Source: Bordetella parapertussis
GTDB taxonomy: Bacteria; Cyanobacteriota; Cyanobacteriia; PCC-6307; Cyanobiaceae
Reading direction: 5' to 3'
DNA length: 8,715 nt
NCBI GenBank assembly: GCA_943324725.2
Contig: CALPMR020000114.1
Location: 1-8,715 of the forward strand
In this document: in pieces, positions 1-6,279 of the stretch
Position numbering within the stretch: position 1 is the first letter of the stretch
Layout: every line of letters begins with the position of its first letter
Made by a program: the position numbers and the translations under genes
The notes under the pieces: model-generated
The model's input: only the letters and a program-made list of their open reading frames with translations
Database searches by the model: none
What the model was told of the DNA's origin: nothing

Positions 1-1364
1 CCACCGGGGGGAATCACCGTGTTGGCCTGCACCTGGTGGTCGTACTGGCGATACACCCAGCGCTTGCTGGCGATCGTCGGGTCATCGAGCAGGCGCAGCA
101 GCACATCCCCCCAGGGCAGGCGACCATCGCCGAGGGCAATTCCGTCGCCCGTGGCCGCCGGCAGGGAACTTTCGCGCCACAGCCAGTGGCGCTGGATCGC
201 CTCAGGAGGCTCGGCCATCAGCTCGTGCCGGTTGATCGGCGTGTCATCCGCCAGGGCATTGGCGGGCACCTCGGCCACCACCTCGCCGTGCTGCAGCACC
301 CGCACCACGTTCTCGGCCAGCACCCGACCGACCACGGCCGCCTGCAGGCCCCAGCGGCGGAAGCGGGCCATCAGCACCTCTTCGCGGCCGGTCTGCACCA
401 CGAACAGCATCCGCTCCTGGGATTCGCTCAACAGGAACTCGTAGGGCGTCATGCCGCTCTCCCGGGCCGGCACCCGATCGAGATCGAGCTCGATGCCCAG
501 ACCACCCTTGGCGGCCATCTCGGCACAGCTGCAGGTGAGGCCGGCGGCCCCCATGTCCTGGGCGGCCAGCACATCACCGCTCTGGAAGGCCTCCAGACAG
601 GCCTCGATCAGCCCCTTCTCCAGAAACGGATCCCCCACCTGCACGGCGGGCCGATCATCGAGGGAGGCCTCGGTGAGCTCGGCTGAGGCAAAACTGGCGC
701 CGCCCATGCCATCGCGGCCGGTGGTGCTGCCCACGTACACCACCGGATTGCCGACGCCCCGGGCGCCGGAGCAGACGATGTCGTCGGTTTCCATCAACCC
801 CAGGGCCATGGCATTGACGAGGGGATTGCCGCCGTAACTGGGATCAAAGGCCACCTCACCGCCGACGGTGGGCACGCCGACGCAGTTGCCGTAGTGGGCG
901 ATGCCGGCCACCACCCCCTCCATCAGGCCGACATTGCGCTCGTCCTCGAGCGGCCCGAAGCGCAGGGCATTGAGCAGGGCGATCGGCCGGGCCCCCATCG
1001 TGAAGATGTCGCGCAGGATGCCGCCCACCCCGGTGGCGGCTCCCTGGAAGGGCTCGACGGCGGAGGGATGGTTGTGGCTCTCGATCTTGAAGGCCAGCCG
1101 CTGTCCCTCACCCAGATCGACCACGCCGGCGTTCTCGCCCGGCCCCACCAGGATGCGGGGGCCCGTGGTCGGGAATTGGCTGAGCAGGGGCCTGGAGTTG
1201 CGGTAGCAACAGTGCTCCGACCACATCACGCCGAACATGCCCAGCTCGGCCCGGTTGGGAGCCCGGCCCAGCCGCCGCACGATCTCCTCGTAGTCGCTCA
1301 GGCTGAGGCCTTCCTTGCGCAGAGCCTCGGGCACCGAGAAGGGGGAAGGGAGGGAAGAGACCAA
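1..1364 (-). CDS. purL: Phosphoribosylformylglycinamidine synthase subunit PurL (partial, N-terminal ~454 residues)
   Basis: This enzyme converts FGAR, glutamine and ATP to FGAM, the fourth step of de novo purine synthesis. In cyanobacteria a PurL of about 770-800 residues acts with separate PurQ and PurS subunits (family knowledge), so roughly the last 40% lies beyond base 1. Visible in the translation: [12 protein letters not shown] near residues 23-34, [11 protein letters not shown] near 42-52 with the conserved His, KIESHNHPS near 93-101, then [20 protein letters not shown] (FGAM synthase core), [15 protein letters not shown] and [12 protein letters not shown] further on. The frame has no ATG start. 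I chose TTG at 1364 because the [12 protein letters not shown] stretch just after it appears to match the YDVxxALKxEGL start of relatives; GTG at 1334 is the alternative and would cut into that match. It lies about 28 bases after the PRC-barrel gene stop, so it is probably co-transcribed from dnaN. Identity is secure; the start is not. Confidence 0.95.
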   Translation of the reverse strand, partial: MVSSLPSPFSVPEALRKEGLSLSDYEEIVRRLGRAPNRAELGMFGVMWSEHCCYRNSRPLLSQFPTTGPRILVGPGENAGVVDLGEGQRLAFKIESHNHPSAVEPFQGAATGVGGILRDIFTMGARPIALLNALRFGPLEDERNVGLMEGVVAGIAHYGNCVGVPTVGGEVAFDPSYGGNPLVNAMALGLMETDDIVCSGARGVGNPVVYVGSTTGRDGMGGASFASAELTEASLDDRPAVQVGDPFLEKGLIEACLEAFQSGDVLAAQDMGAAGLTCSCAEMAAKGGLGIELDLDRVPARESGMTPYEFLLSESQERMLFVVQTGREEVLMARFRRWGLQAAVVGRVLAENVVRVLQHGEVVAEVPANALADDTPINRHELMAEPPEAIQRHWLWRESSLPAATGDGIALGDGRLPWGDVLLRLLDDPTIASKRWVYRQYDHQVQANTVIPPG

Positions 1365-1392
1365 CGCAGGCCGCAGCAGCAGTCCCCCAGTA

Positions 1393-2412
1393 TCAGATCC
1401 AGGGATCGTCGTCGGAATCACGGCCGCGGAAGCGATCCTGGCGGGGATCGGAGCGCCTGGGCCGCTGCCGTTCCGGCGCGGGTCGCTCTGCTCGACCCCA
1501 GCCCGGCCCATCCTGCTCCGGCAGATCCCCGCTGAAAGGCTCATCCGGCCAGGGTTGCTCCGTCGCCTGGCGCTCCTGCCAGGCCTGCTGCTCGCCGTCG
1601 TCCGGCTGGCGACGATCCTCCGGGGGCCAGTCCTCAGGGGACCAATCCTCGAGGGGATCGGATTGCAGCGCCTCGGACTGCGGCCGCCGCCGCGAAGGCT
1701 CCCTGACGTCATCGCCGTCCTCCTCCTGCCATGACCCCTGCTCGCGCCCTTGCGGGCGCTCCAGGCCATCCCAGGGGGGCTCCTCCAACCAGCCCTCCAG
1801 GCGCTCCTCAAAGCGGCCGCTCGCCTGCTGAACGCGGTCCCGCAGGCGGCTGCTCTCCTCACCCATCTGCTCCCGCCAGCGCCGTGAACGCCGCAGGAAC
1901 TCCTGGCGCACGCTGGCCCGGGCCAGAGGCAGATCATCGAGACCCTGCAGCGCCGTGACCACCCGGCCGGGCTGTTGATCGACGATGCGCTCGGGGCTCA
2001 GTCGCCAGCGGCTGCTGCCCGGCAGGCGCGGATCACTGCGCGACACCAGGTAGTGGCGGATGCGGCCGCTGGCCAGCTCCACCGCCGCATCACTGACCAT
2101 GCCGAGGGATTGCCCGTCAGCGCCGATCAGGGAGGCGCCGATCAGGGTGGGCAGGCGCTCGAGGATGGCGGGCTCGGTCTCGGCGCCAGGGCCCTGAACA
2201 AAGGCTTCAAGCTCGCCCAGGCCCCGCAATTGATCCAGCCTCCAGACCAGGCGCCTGCGGGAGAGAGCGGACGGACGGCTCACCCAGCCCAGCAGCCGAT
2301 GCACCGGGGGATGCATCCAGCCGCTGACACCGCCGCCATGGTCCAGGCCCTGATCGCAGCGAACCTTCCGGCGCAGCAGATCGCTCAGCAGCAGCTGCTC
2401 GGGGAGGGACAC
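1393..2412 (-). CDS. PRC-barrel domain protein with long disordered acidic tail
   Basis: A 339-residue protein of unknown molecular role. The start is GTG at 2412, 4 bases after the dnaN stop; an upstream in-frame extension would only be dnaN read in another frame. Residues 1-85 are an N-terminal domain ([32 protein letters not shown]). Residues about 88-160 match a PRC-barrel ([24 protein letters not shown], then [13 protein letters not shown] and RIVD). Residues 165-205 are a charged, probably helical segment. From about 210 the chain is low-complexity, rich in E, D, P, Q, R and W, contains two EDWxP repeats (255-264), and ends in [11 protein letters not shown]-barrels are known in ribosome maturation factor RimM and in photosynthetic reaction-centre subunits. 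Its conserved place between dnaN and purL in picocyanobacteria (recalled, not checked) suggests a housekeeping job, but I cannot name it. The domain call is good; function is unknown. Confidence 0.9.
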   Translation of the reverse strand: MSLPEQLLLSDLLRRKVRCDQGLDHGGGVSGWMHPPVHRLLGWVSRPSALSRRRLVWRLDQLRGLGELEAFVQGPGAETEPAILERLPTLIGASLIGADGQSLGMVSDAAVELASGRIRHYLVSRSDPRLPGSSRWRLSPERIVDQQPGRVVTALQGLDDLPLARASVRQEFLRRSRRWREQMGEESSRLRDRVQQASGRFEERLEGWLEEPPWDGLERPQGREQGSWQEEDGDDVREPSRRRPQSEALQSDPLEDWSPEDWPPEDRRQPDDGEQQAWQERQATEQPWPDEPFSGDLPEQDGPGWGRAERPAPERQRPRRSDPRQDRFRGRDSDDDPWI

Positions 2413-2416
2413 CGGC

Positions 2417-3580
2417 TCAGCTGCGGATCTGGATCGGCATGACCAGATAGGTGAACGGATTCTCCTCGCCCACCGGCGCCAGCACAGCCGGGGTGGTGGG
2501 GGCATTGCACTGCAACACCACCTGATCGGAGCCCATCGCCTTGACGCCGTCGAGCAGATAGCGGACGTTGAAGGCGATGTCGATCTCCTCGCCGCTGATC
2601 TCGGCCGCCAGGGATTCGGCGCCACTGCCCACATCCTGGGCATCGGCGCGGATCATCACCTTGCCGGCGGCGGGATCACTGCTGATCTTGATCACGTTGT
2701 TGTGCTGATCCGCCAGCACGGCGACCCGCTCCAGGGCGGCGACGAAACCACGGCGATCGACGACGATGCGGCGATTGAACGACTCCGGGATCAGCTGGCG
2801 GTAATTGGGGTAGGTGCTGTCGAGGATGCGGCTGGTCAGCACCTGATCGGCCCAGAGCACCACCACCTGGCCGCGATCGCAGAACAGGCTGAGCGGCTCA
2901 TGGCTGGGACGGCCGCTGAGCAACTTTTCCAGTTCACGCAGAGAGCGGGCCGGAACCGTGACGGCGAAGGGCTCGCCTTCCACCGGCTCCGTGGACGCCG
3001 CAGCGGCTGGCTCGGTGATGTTGGCCAACCGCAGCACCGCCAGGCGATGGCCATCGGTGGCGGCGCACTCGAGTCCGTCGTCATCGAGGCGCAGATGCAC
3101 ACCGGTGAGCACCTGCTTGGCCTCGTCGCCACTGCTGGCGAACAGGGTGGCTCTTAACCCCTTGACCAGCGCTTCGGCATCGATGCGGATCGGGGTGCCG
3201 CTCTGAACCAGGGGCAGATCGGGGAAGTCGTCGGCGGGCATGCCTCTCATCTGGTAACTGCCCGAGCGGCTGGTGAGCTCCACCAGGTCTTCACCTTCGG
3301 TACAGCTCAGCGTGATCGGGCTGTCTGAGGACAGGCGGCTGATGATCTCGCCGAACAGCCGCGAGGGCAGGGTGATCGCACCACTGCTTTCGACTGCGGC
3401 CGCAAAGCTGGTCTGGATACCGAGGTTGAGATCAAAGCCGGTGAGGCTCAATCGCCCGGTGGCTGCATCAGCTGTGAGCAGAACGTTGGCCAGGACCGGA
3501 TGGGTCGGCCGTGAAGCCACCGCCCGACTCACCAGCTGAAGGCTGGCATTGAGTTCGGTCTGGGAGCAGACCAGCTTCAT
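2417..3580 (-). CDS. dnaN: DNA polymerase III beta subunit (sliding clamp)
   Basis: This is the ring-shaped processivity clamp that encircles DNA and tethers the replicative polymerase and repair factors. The 387 residues fit the usual ~365-390. Three clamp folds can be followed: about 1-125 (starting MKLVCSQTELNASLQLVSRA, with HPVLANVLL and the GFDLNLGI strand), about 126-255 (IRIDAEALVKGLRATLFASS, ATDGHRLAVLRL, LLSGRPSHEPLSL), and about 256-387 (LTSRILDSTYPNYRQLIPES, NVRYLLDGVKAM). The C-terminal YLVMPIQIRS corresponds to the family's YVVMPM-type end that helps form the partner-binding pocket. The ATG at 3580 gives the canonical MKxxCxQxxL start; a weak AGGA lies 9 bases upstream (3590-3593). 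It is the first gene of the dnaN - PRC-barrel - purL cluster, and its 5' side faces the probable replication origin, the usual arrangement in cyanobacteria. No defect seen. Confidence 0.99.
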   Translation of the reverse strand: MKLVCSQTELNASLQLVSRAVASRPTHPVLANVLLTADAATGRLSLTGFDLNLGIQTSFAAAVESSGAITLPSRLFGEIISRLSSDSPITLSCTEGEDLVELTSRSGSYQMRGMPADDFPDLPLVQSGTPIRIDAEALVKGLRATLFASSGDEAKQVLTGVHLRLDDDGLECAATDGHRLAVLRLANITEPAAAASTEPVEGEPFAVTVPARSLRELEKLLSGRPSHEPLSLFCDRGQVVVLWADQVLTSRILDSTYPNYRQLIPESFNRRIVVDRRGFVAALERVAVLADQHNNVIKISSDPAAGKVMIRADAQDVGSGAESLAAEISGEEIDIAFNVRYLLDGVKAMGSDQVVLQCNAPTTPAVLAPVGEENPFTYLVMPIQIRS

Positions 3581-3699
3581 GGGTGGGGGTCCTGGCCTGC
3601 CCGGGGCGATGTCATGGGCGGGCCCACGGTTTCACACGCTGGCCAAAAGCGCAACGTCCCTGGCCCATCCGCTGACCCTGTTCTTCTGCTCAAGAAGGA

Positions 3700-3725
3700 T
3701 TGATTTTTAAAAAAAAAGAAATCTT
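3700..3725. promoter_or_regulatory. A/T-rich tract, candidate DNA unwinding element
   Basis: A 26-base tract of almost only A and T, including a run of T then about ten A, stands out in a window of roughly two-thirds G+C. It lies about 120 bases upstream of the dnaN start and 17 bases from the first DnaA-like box. Its position fits a duplex-unwinding element of an origin. It could instead, or also, act as an UP-like or -10 element of the dnaN promoter read on the minus strand. Confidence 0.5.
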
Positions 3726-3741
3726 GAGCCGTAGTAGAGGC

Positions 3742-3750
3742 GGTGGAAAA
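3742..3750 (-). promoter_or_regulatory. DnaA-box-like site 1 (TTTTCCACC on minus strand)
   Basis: The plus strand reads GGTGGAAAA. The minus-strand 9-mer TTTTCCACC differs from the cyanobacterial box TTTTCCACA only in the last base. It faces site 2 (3842-3850) in opposite orientation, and both share the extended context CCG(C)TTTTCCACCG. Confidence 0.5.
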
Positions 3751-3841
3751 CGGCAGAAACAACCCAAAAGCCTTGCAGTAACTGGCGATTCCCGAGTCAG
3801 GGCTGGGGAAATCGCCGCCGAACCAAAGGCGTTGAAACCGC

Positions 3842-3850
3842 TTTTCCACC
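3842..3850 (+). promoter_or_regulatory. DnaA-box-like site 2 (TTTTCCACC)
   Basis: Identical 9-mer to site 1 on the opposite strand, exactly 100 bases away. It is followed at once by the TTTCCCC/GGGGAAA dyad (3852-3870), the right half of which continues to TGGGGAAAA (3863-3871), one mismatch from an inverted TTTTCCACA box. This makes a small cluster of possible DnaA contacts. Confidence 0.5.
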
Positions 3851-3851
3851 G

Positions 3852-3870
3852 TTTCCCCTGAATGGGGAAA
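3852..3870. repeat. Inverted repeat TTTCCCC/GGGGAAA in the origin region
   Basis: A perfect 7-base dyad, TTTCCCC (3852-3858) and GGGGAAA (3864-3870), is separated by 5 bases. A further TGGGGAAA copy occurs at 3804-3811. It sits directly beside DnaA-like site 2, so I take it as part of the protein-binding array rather than a terminator; no gene ends here. Confidence 0.6.
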
Positions 3871-3878
3871 AAGGGTCT

Positions 3879-3923
3879 GCTTTGAGGGTTGAAACTCTCC
3901 GGTTGTTTTACCAGCTTTGAGGG
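3879..3923. repeat. Short direct repeats GCTTTGAGGG
   Basis: Two exact 10-base copies, 3879-3888 and 3914-3923, lie 35 bases apart. GTTGAAAC also occurs twice nearby (3831-3838 and 3888-3895). Such iterated short words are typical of origins or of promoter operators; which applies here cannot be decided by eye. From 3960 to about 4166 I see no gene, repeat or recognisable signal. Confidence 0.5.
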
Positions 3924-4213
3924 CCTGAATTCCCCAGCTCTCCCCCAGACGCTTTGCCGGTTGGTTCGCCGCTGTCATCGCACCGCGAGCGGTTCGATCG
4001 GAGCTCAGATGCAGCGCAGAACAGCCCTGTTCACGCAGCTCTCAGGGCCGGATCAATCGATGTCGCCGCACGTCCACGGCGGTTCGAAGTGCCGCTGGCC
4101 GATGGCGCCATCGAGGGACAGGCGAGGGCGCAACCGCATCGCGAGTCCTTCCCCAGGGGGGAACAGAGCTGCACCGCCCAGCGGCCATTCCCTGGAAAGC
4201 CCTGATCACAGGC

Positions 4214-4249
4214 AGCGTTCTGCAGCAGTTAGCGCGGCTGCAGAACGCT
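4214..4249 (-). terminator. 13-base perfect hairpin downstream of thrC, candidate terminator
   Basis: Arms 4214-4226 (AGCGTTCTGCAGC) and 4237-4249 (GCTGCAGAACGCT) are perfectly complementary with a 10-base loop. It lies about 200 bases past the thrC stop in the direction of thrC transcription and before the probable origin, so it would stop or insulate read-through. No T-run follows, which weakens the intrinsic-terminator reading. The matching place in repeat unit B keeps only the inner GCAGC/GCTGC pairs. It could also be a protein-binding dyad. Confidence 0.5.
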
Positions 4250-4276
4250 CAGTCGGAGCTGGGCTGACCGGCTGGC

Positions 4277-4336
4277 TCACAAGCCCAGTACCCGTGCCAC
4301 CCCATCGGTCTCAGACGCCAGAGCGACGGGAAAGCG
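4277..4336 (-). pseudogene. Relic of a thrC 3' end (about 19 codons plus stop)
   Basis: The minus strand reads RFPVALASETDGVARVLGL-stop, parallel to the true ThrC end KFHTGLPPETDVVAKVMGF-stop. F, L, ETD, VA, V and G are kept, K is replaced by R, and M and F by L. The stop is 169 bases downstream of the real thrC stop, and upstream of the relic the match to thrC ends. It is not expressed as a gene of its own; no start or remaining domain is present. It is the coding edge of tandem unit A. Confidence 0.75.
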
Positions 4337-4505
4337 AGCAGCACGGCCAAGCCGCCACTCCCTGGGAAGCCCTGATGGCGGGCAAGGTTCCGCAGCAATT
4401 AGCGCGGCTGCAGCTGCTCAGTCGGAGCTGGGCTGACCGGCTGGCTCAGAAGCCCATCACCTTGGCCACGACATCCGTCTCAGGGGGCAGACCGGTGTGG
4501 AACTT
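4337..4505. repeat. Tandem repeat unit B (inner copy, overlaps the thrC 3' end)
   Basis: This is the partner of unit A. It includes the last 18-19 codons of the intact thrC gene, its stop codon (4446-4448) and about 109 bases of downstream flank. The flank is closer to unit A than the coding tail is: the 33 bases ending on the stop are identical, while the tails match at roughly 60-65% of bases by eye. Confidence 0.85.
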
Positions 4506-5504
4506 TGAATCGTTGTTCTCGATCGCGGTGGTCGGATCCTTGAGTCCGTTCCCGGTGAGGACACAGACCACCGTGGCTCCGGCCGGCACCTCCAGGTGCC
4601 GCTTGAGCAGGCCGGCCACCGAGGCGGCGCTGGCCGGCTCGCAGAAGATGCCTTCCCCATGGCCCAGCAGCTTGTAGGCCTCGATGATTTCGGCATCCGT
4701 GACCGCCATGAAGCCCCCCTTGCTCTCGGCTTCGACCTTGAGAGCTTTCTCGCGGTTGACCGGGTTGCCGATCCGGATCGCCGTGGCGATGGTGTCGGGT
4801 TGCTCCACCGTGTGCCCGAGCACCAGCGGCGCCGAACCGGCGGCCTGGAAGCCCATCATCCGCGGCAGCTTGCGGCAGTGGCCAGCGGCCTGGTACTCCT
4901 GGAAGCCCATCCAGTAGGCGCTGATGTTGCCGGCATTGCCGACGGGGATGCACAGCCAGTCGGGGGCCTCTCCCAGGGCATCCACCACCTCGAAGGCGGC
5001 GGTTTTCTGGCCCTGCAGCCGATAGGGATTGACGGAGTTGACCAGGGTGACCGGATAGCGATCGGCCACATCGCGCACGATCGCCAGGGCGCGGTCGAAG
5101 TTGCCCTTCACCGCCAGCACTTCGGCGCCGTAGAGCAGGGCCTGGGCCAGCTTGCCCTGGGCCACGTAGCCGTCGGGGATGAGCACAAAGGCCCGCATGC
5201 CACCGCGGCGGGCGTAGGCGGCCGCGGCCGCCGAGGTGTTGCCGGTGCTGGCGCAGATCACGGCTTCCGAGCCGGCTTCGCGGGCCTTGCTGATCGCCAT
5301 CGTCATGCCCCGGTCCTTGAAGGAGCCGGTGGGGTTGAGGCCGTCGTATTTGAGAAACACCTTGACGCCGCGGCCGATGCGTTCGGCGATCACCGGCGCC
5401 GGGATCAACGGCGTGGCCCCCTCGTGCAGGGTGATCACCGGCGTGGCGGACGACACCGGCAGCCAGGAGCGGTAGGCCTCGATCAAGCCCGGCCAGTCCT
5501 GCAT
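4446..5504 (-). CDS. thrC: Threonine synthase
   Basis: A PLP enzyme that converts O-phosphohomoserine to threonine and phosphate, the last step of threonine synthesis, in the cytosol. The 352 residues fit the short bacterial class. Seen in order: ITLHEGATPLIPAP (24-37), KYDGLNPTGSFKDRGM (52-67) with Lys63 as the Schiff-base lysine, CASTGNTSAAAAAY (84-97), the GNAGN phosphate-binding loop (189-193), EPASAASVAGLLKR (289-302) and VVCVLTGNGLKDP (312-324). I chose ATG at 5504 (MQDWPGLIEAYRSWLPV), which matches the start I recall for picocyanobacterial homologues; GTG at 5549 would add 15 residues and has no better ribosome site. The upstream DUF1400 gene ends 133 bases earlier on the same strand, so thrC may have its own promoter as well as read-through. 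Its 3' end is duplicated in the adjacent repeat. Confidence 0.97.
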   Translation of the reverse strand: MQDWPGLIEAYRSWLPVSSATPVITLHEGATPLIPAPVIAERIGRGVKVFLKYDGLNPTGSFKDRGMTMAISKAREAGSEAVICASTGNTSAAAAAYARRGGMRAFVLIPDGYVAQGKLAQALLYGAEVLAVKGNFDRALAIVRDVADRYPVTLVNSVNPYRLQGQKTAAFEVVDALGEAPDWLCIPVGNAGNISAYWMGFQEYQAAGHCRKLPRMMGFQAAGSAPLVLGHTVEQPDTIATAIRIGNPVNREKALKVEAESKGGFMAVTDAEIIEAYKLLGHGEGIFCEPASAASVAGLLKRHLEVPAGATVVCVLTGNGLKDPTTAIENNDSKFHTGLPPETDVVAKVMGF

Positions 5505-5550
5505 CGTGGGCCTGTGGCCCAGGCGCTGCAGAGCTCGAAGCAGGGGCACG

Positions 5551-5559
5551 GGTGGAAAA
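5551..5559 (-). promoter_or_regulatory. Third TTTTCCACC box, upstream of thrC
   Basis: GGTGGAAAA on the plus strand is a third exact copy of the 9-mer found twice in the probable origin. It shares 13 bases (GGTGGAAAAGCGG) with the site 2 context. It lies 46 bases before the thrC ATG, in the 133-base gap after the DUF1400 gene. It may be a DnaA site outside the origin core, part of the thrC promoter, or chance. Confidence 0.35.
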
Positions 5560-5637
5560 GCGGCGCTGGAGCGAATCTACGTCGCCACTTCTCGCTGATC
5601 CCGTTCTGCAGCCCCGTGCGACCGAGCCGTGCTGGGT

Positions 5638-6228
5638 TCAGGGGGTAGTGCTGCTGCTGGTGCTCTTGTCGCCCCGCAGCCCATCGAGGGGGGAATCGGA
5701 GAAGAAGCGCACCAGATCGGTGATCGAGCTCGCCTTGCTCATCAGACCCATCAGGGCCGGCAGGCTCACCGCCAGTTCCTGGGTGGGGTAGGCCTGCAGG
5801 AAGGAGATGGCCGACAGACCGTTCTTGTTGTCGGCAATGCCGAGGATCACCGCCGAGCGCAGCGCCGGCAGGCCCACCTGGGAGGCGTTGAGTGGATAGA
5901 TGATCTGAGCCAGTCGATTCAGCAGCGCTTCGCCGATGCGGGTGTTGAGCAGCCGGCTGACCAGCACCACCGGCAGGCTCACCGATTGGTTGAGCAGTTT
6001 GGCGACCGCTTCCGGTTGCTGATGGCTCAGCTTCAGCACGTCGGCCAGCAGGCCCCTGGCTTCTCCGCTGACAGCCAGATGTTCAAGATCGGCGACGGAG
6101 ATCGAGCGGCGGAAAGCACCGCTGACGAAGACCACGTTCTGGGCTGCCATTGCAGCTGGGGATGCGCAGCACAGGCCAAGGCCGAGCAGTGCTGCCAGGA
6201 GCCGTTGCCGTTTGCGCAAGCTGATCAC
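5638..6228 (-). CDS. Exported DUF1400-type protein (stand-alone)
   Basis: A 196-residue protein. The first 29 residues form a standard signal peptide: charged RKRQR, hydrophobic LLAALLGLGL, then SPAAMAA with Sec cleavage near residue 28 or 29. There is no proper lipobox before the cysteines. The mature part (NVVFVSGAFRRSISVADLEHL, LLNTRIGEALLNRLAQII, ALRSAVILGI, SAISFLQAYPT, FFSDSPL) resembles the DUF1400 region that in many cyanobacteria precedes an alpha/beta-hydrolase domain. Here no hydrolase domain follows, so I claim no catalytic activity. I chose GTG at 6228 because it gives a clean signal peptide; GTG at 6273 adds 15 residues and would start 6 bases after the kinase stop. Neither has a clear ribosome site. 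It is probably co-transcribed with the kinase upstream. Location: periplasm or thylakoid lumen side (inference). Confidence 0.8.
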   Translation of the reverse strand: MISLRKRQRLLAALLGLGLCCASPAAMAAQNVVFVSGAFRRSISVADLEHLAVSGEARGLLADVLKLSHQQPEAVAKLLNQSVSLPVVLVSRLLNTRIGEALLNRLAQIIYPLNASQVGLPALRSAVILGIADNKNGLSAISFLQAYPTQELAVSLPALMGLMSKASSITDLVRFFSDSPLDGLRGDKSTSSSTTP

Positions 6229-6279
6229 CGCAAAGAAGAGAGCACCGAATCTAGGGCGGTCTCCCGGTTTCACCGGCCG

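Larger units (their letters stand above)
3590..3960. other. Probable chromosomal replication origin (oriC) region upstream of dnaN
   Basis: This non-coding stretch is clearly richer in A/T than the flanking genes. It contains an A/T-rich tract (3700-3725), two opposed TTTTCCACC boxes 100 bases apart (3742-3750 and 3842-3850), a TGGGGAAAA near-match (3863-3871), a TTTCCCC/GGGGAAA dyad, and direct repeats GTTGAAAC (3831-3838, 3888-3895) and GCTTTGAGGG (3879-3888, 3914-3923). In Synechococcus elongatus the origin lies beside dnaN with boxes close to TTTTCCACA (established knowledge). G/C bias on the plus strand changes sign across this gap although genes on both sides are on the minus strand. 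The same stretch must also hold the dnaN promoter, but I found no convincing -35/-10 pair. An open frame crossing it on the minus strand (3577-3978) shows no recognisable protein. The origin call is inference from these signals together. Confidence 0.65.
4167..4336. repeat. Tandem repeat unit A (outer copy of thrC 3' end plus flank)
   Basis: This ~170-base unit is repeated head-to-tail in unit B (4337-4505). Matching landmarks, A then B: CCTGG(A/G)AAGCCCTGAT at 4191 and 4361; TTAGCGCGGCTGCAG at 4229 and 4399; an identical 33-base block at 4247-4279 and 4416-4448 that ends on the stop codon of each copy; and a diverged thrC-tail part at 4280-4336 and 4449-4505. The offset is 170 bases on the left and 169 on the right because unit A has one extra base near 4245. 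Boundaries are estimated by eye. Confidence 0.85.

Noticed and set aside
36..1535. Plus-strand open frames opposite purL (216, 128 and 213 codons)
   Set aside because: The minus-strand frame carries unmistakable PurL motifs throughout, so these are shadows.
2413..2643. Longer N-terminus for the PRC-barrel protein
   Set aside because: The extra 77 codons are dnaN coding sequence read in another frame; the GTG at 2412 restores a homologue-like start.
2873..2880. GCGATCGC (HIP1 palindrome) as a sign of a repeat-driven system
   Set aside because: I noticed only this single copy, inside dnaN; no local enrichment is visible.
3577..3978. 133-codon minus-strand open frame upstream of dnaN
   Set aside because: It overlaps the dnaN start, has a low-complexity FFFF stretch from the A/T-rich tract and no recognisable domain. 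The sequence is better explained as origin and promoter DNA.
3889..4677. 262-codon plus-strand open frame across the repeat and the thrC 3' end
   Set aside because: It runs antisense through the repeats and coding thrC; its composition is that of a GC-rich shadow frame, with no family resemblance.
6165..6172. Cysteine pair in the DUF1400 protein signal peptide as a lipobox
   Set aside because: The residues before the cysteines (LGL) do not fit the lipobox, while a normal AxA cleavage site follows.
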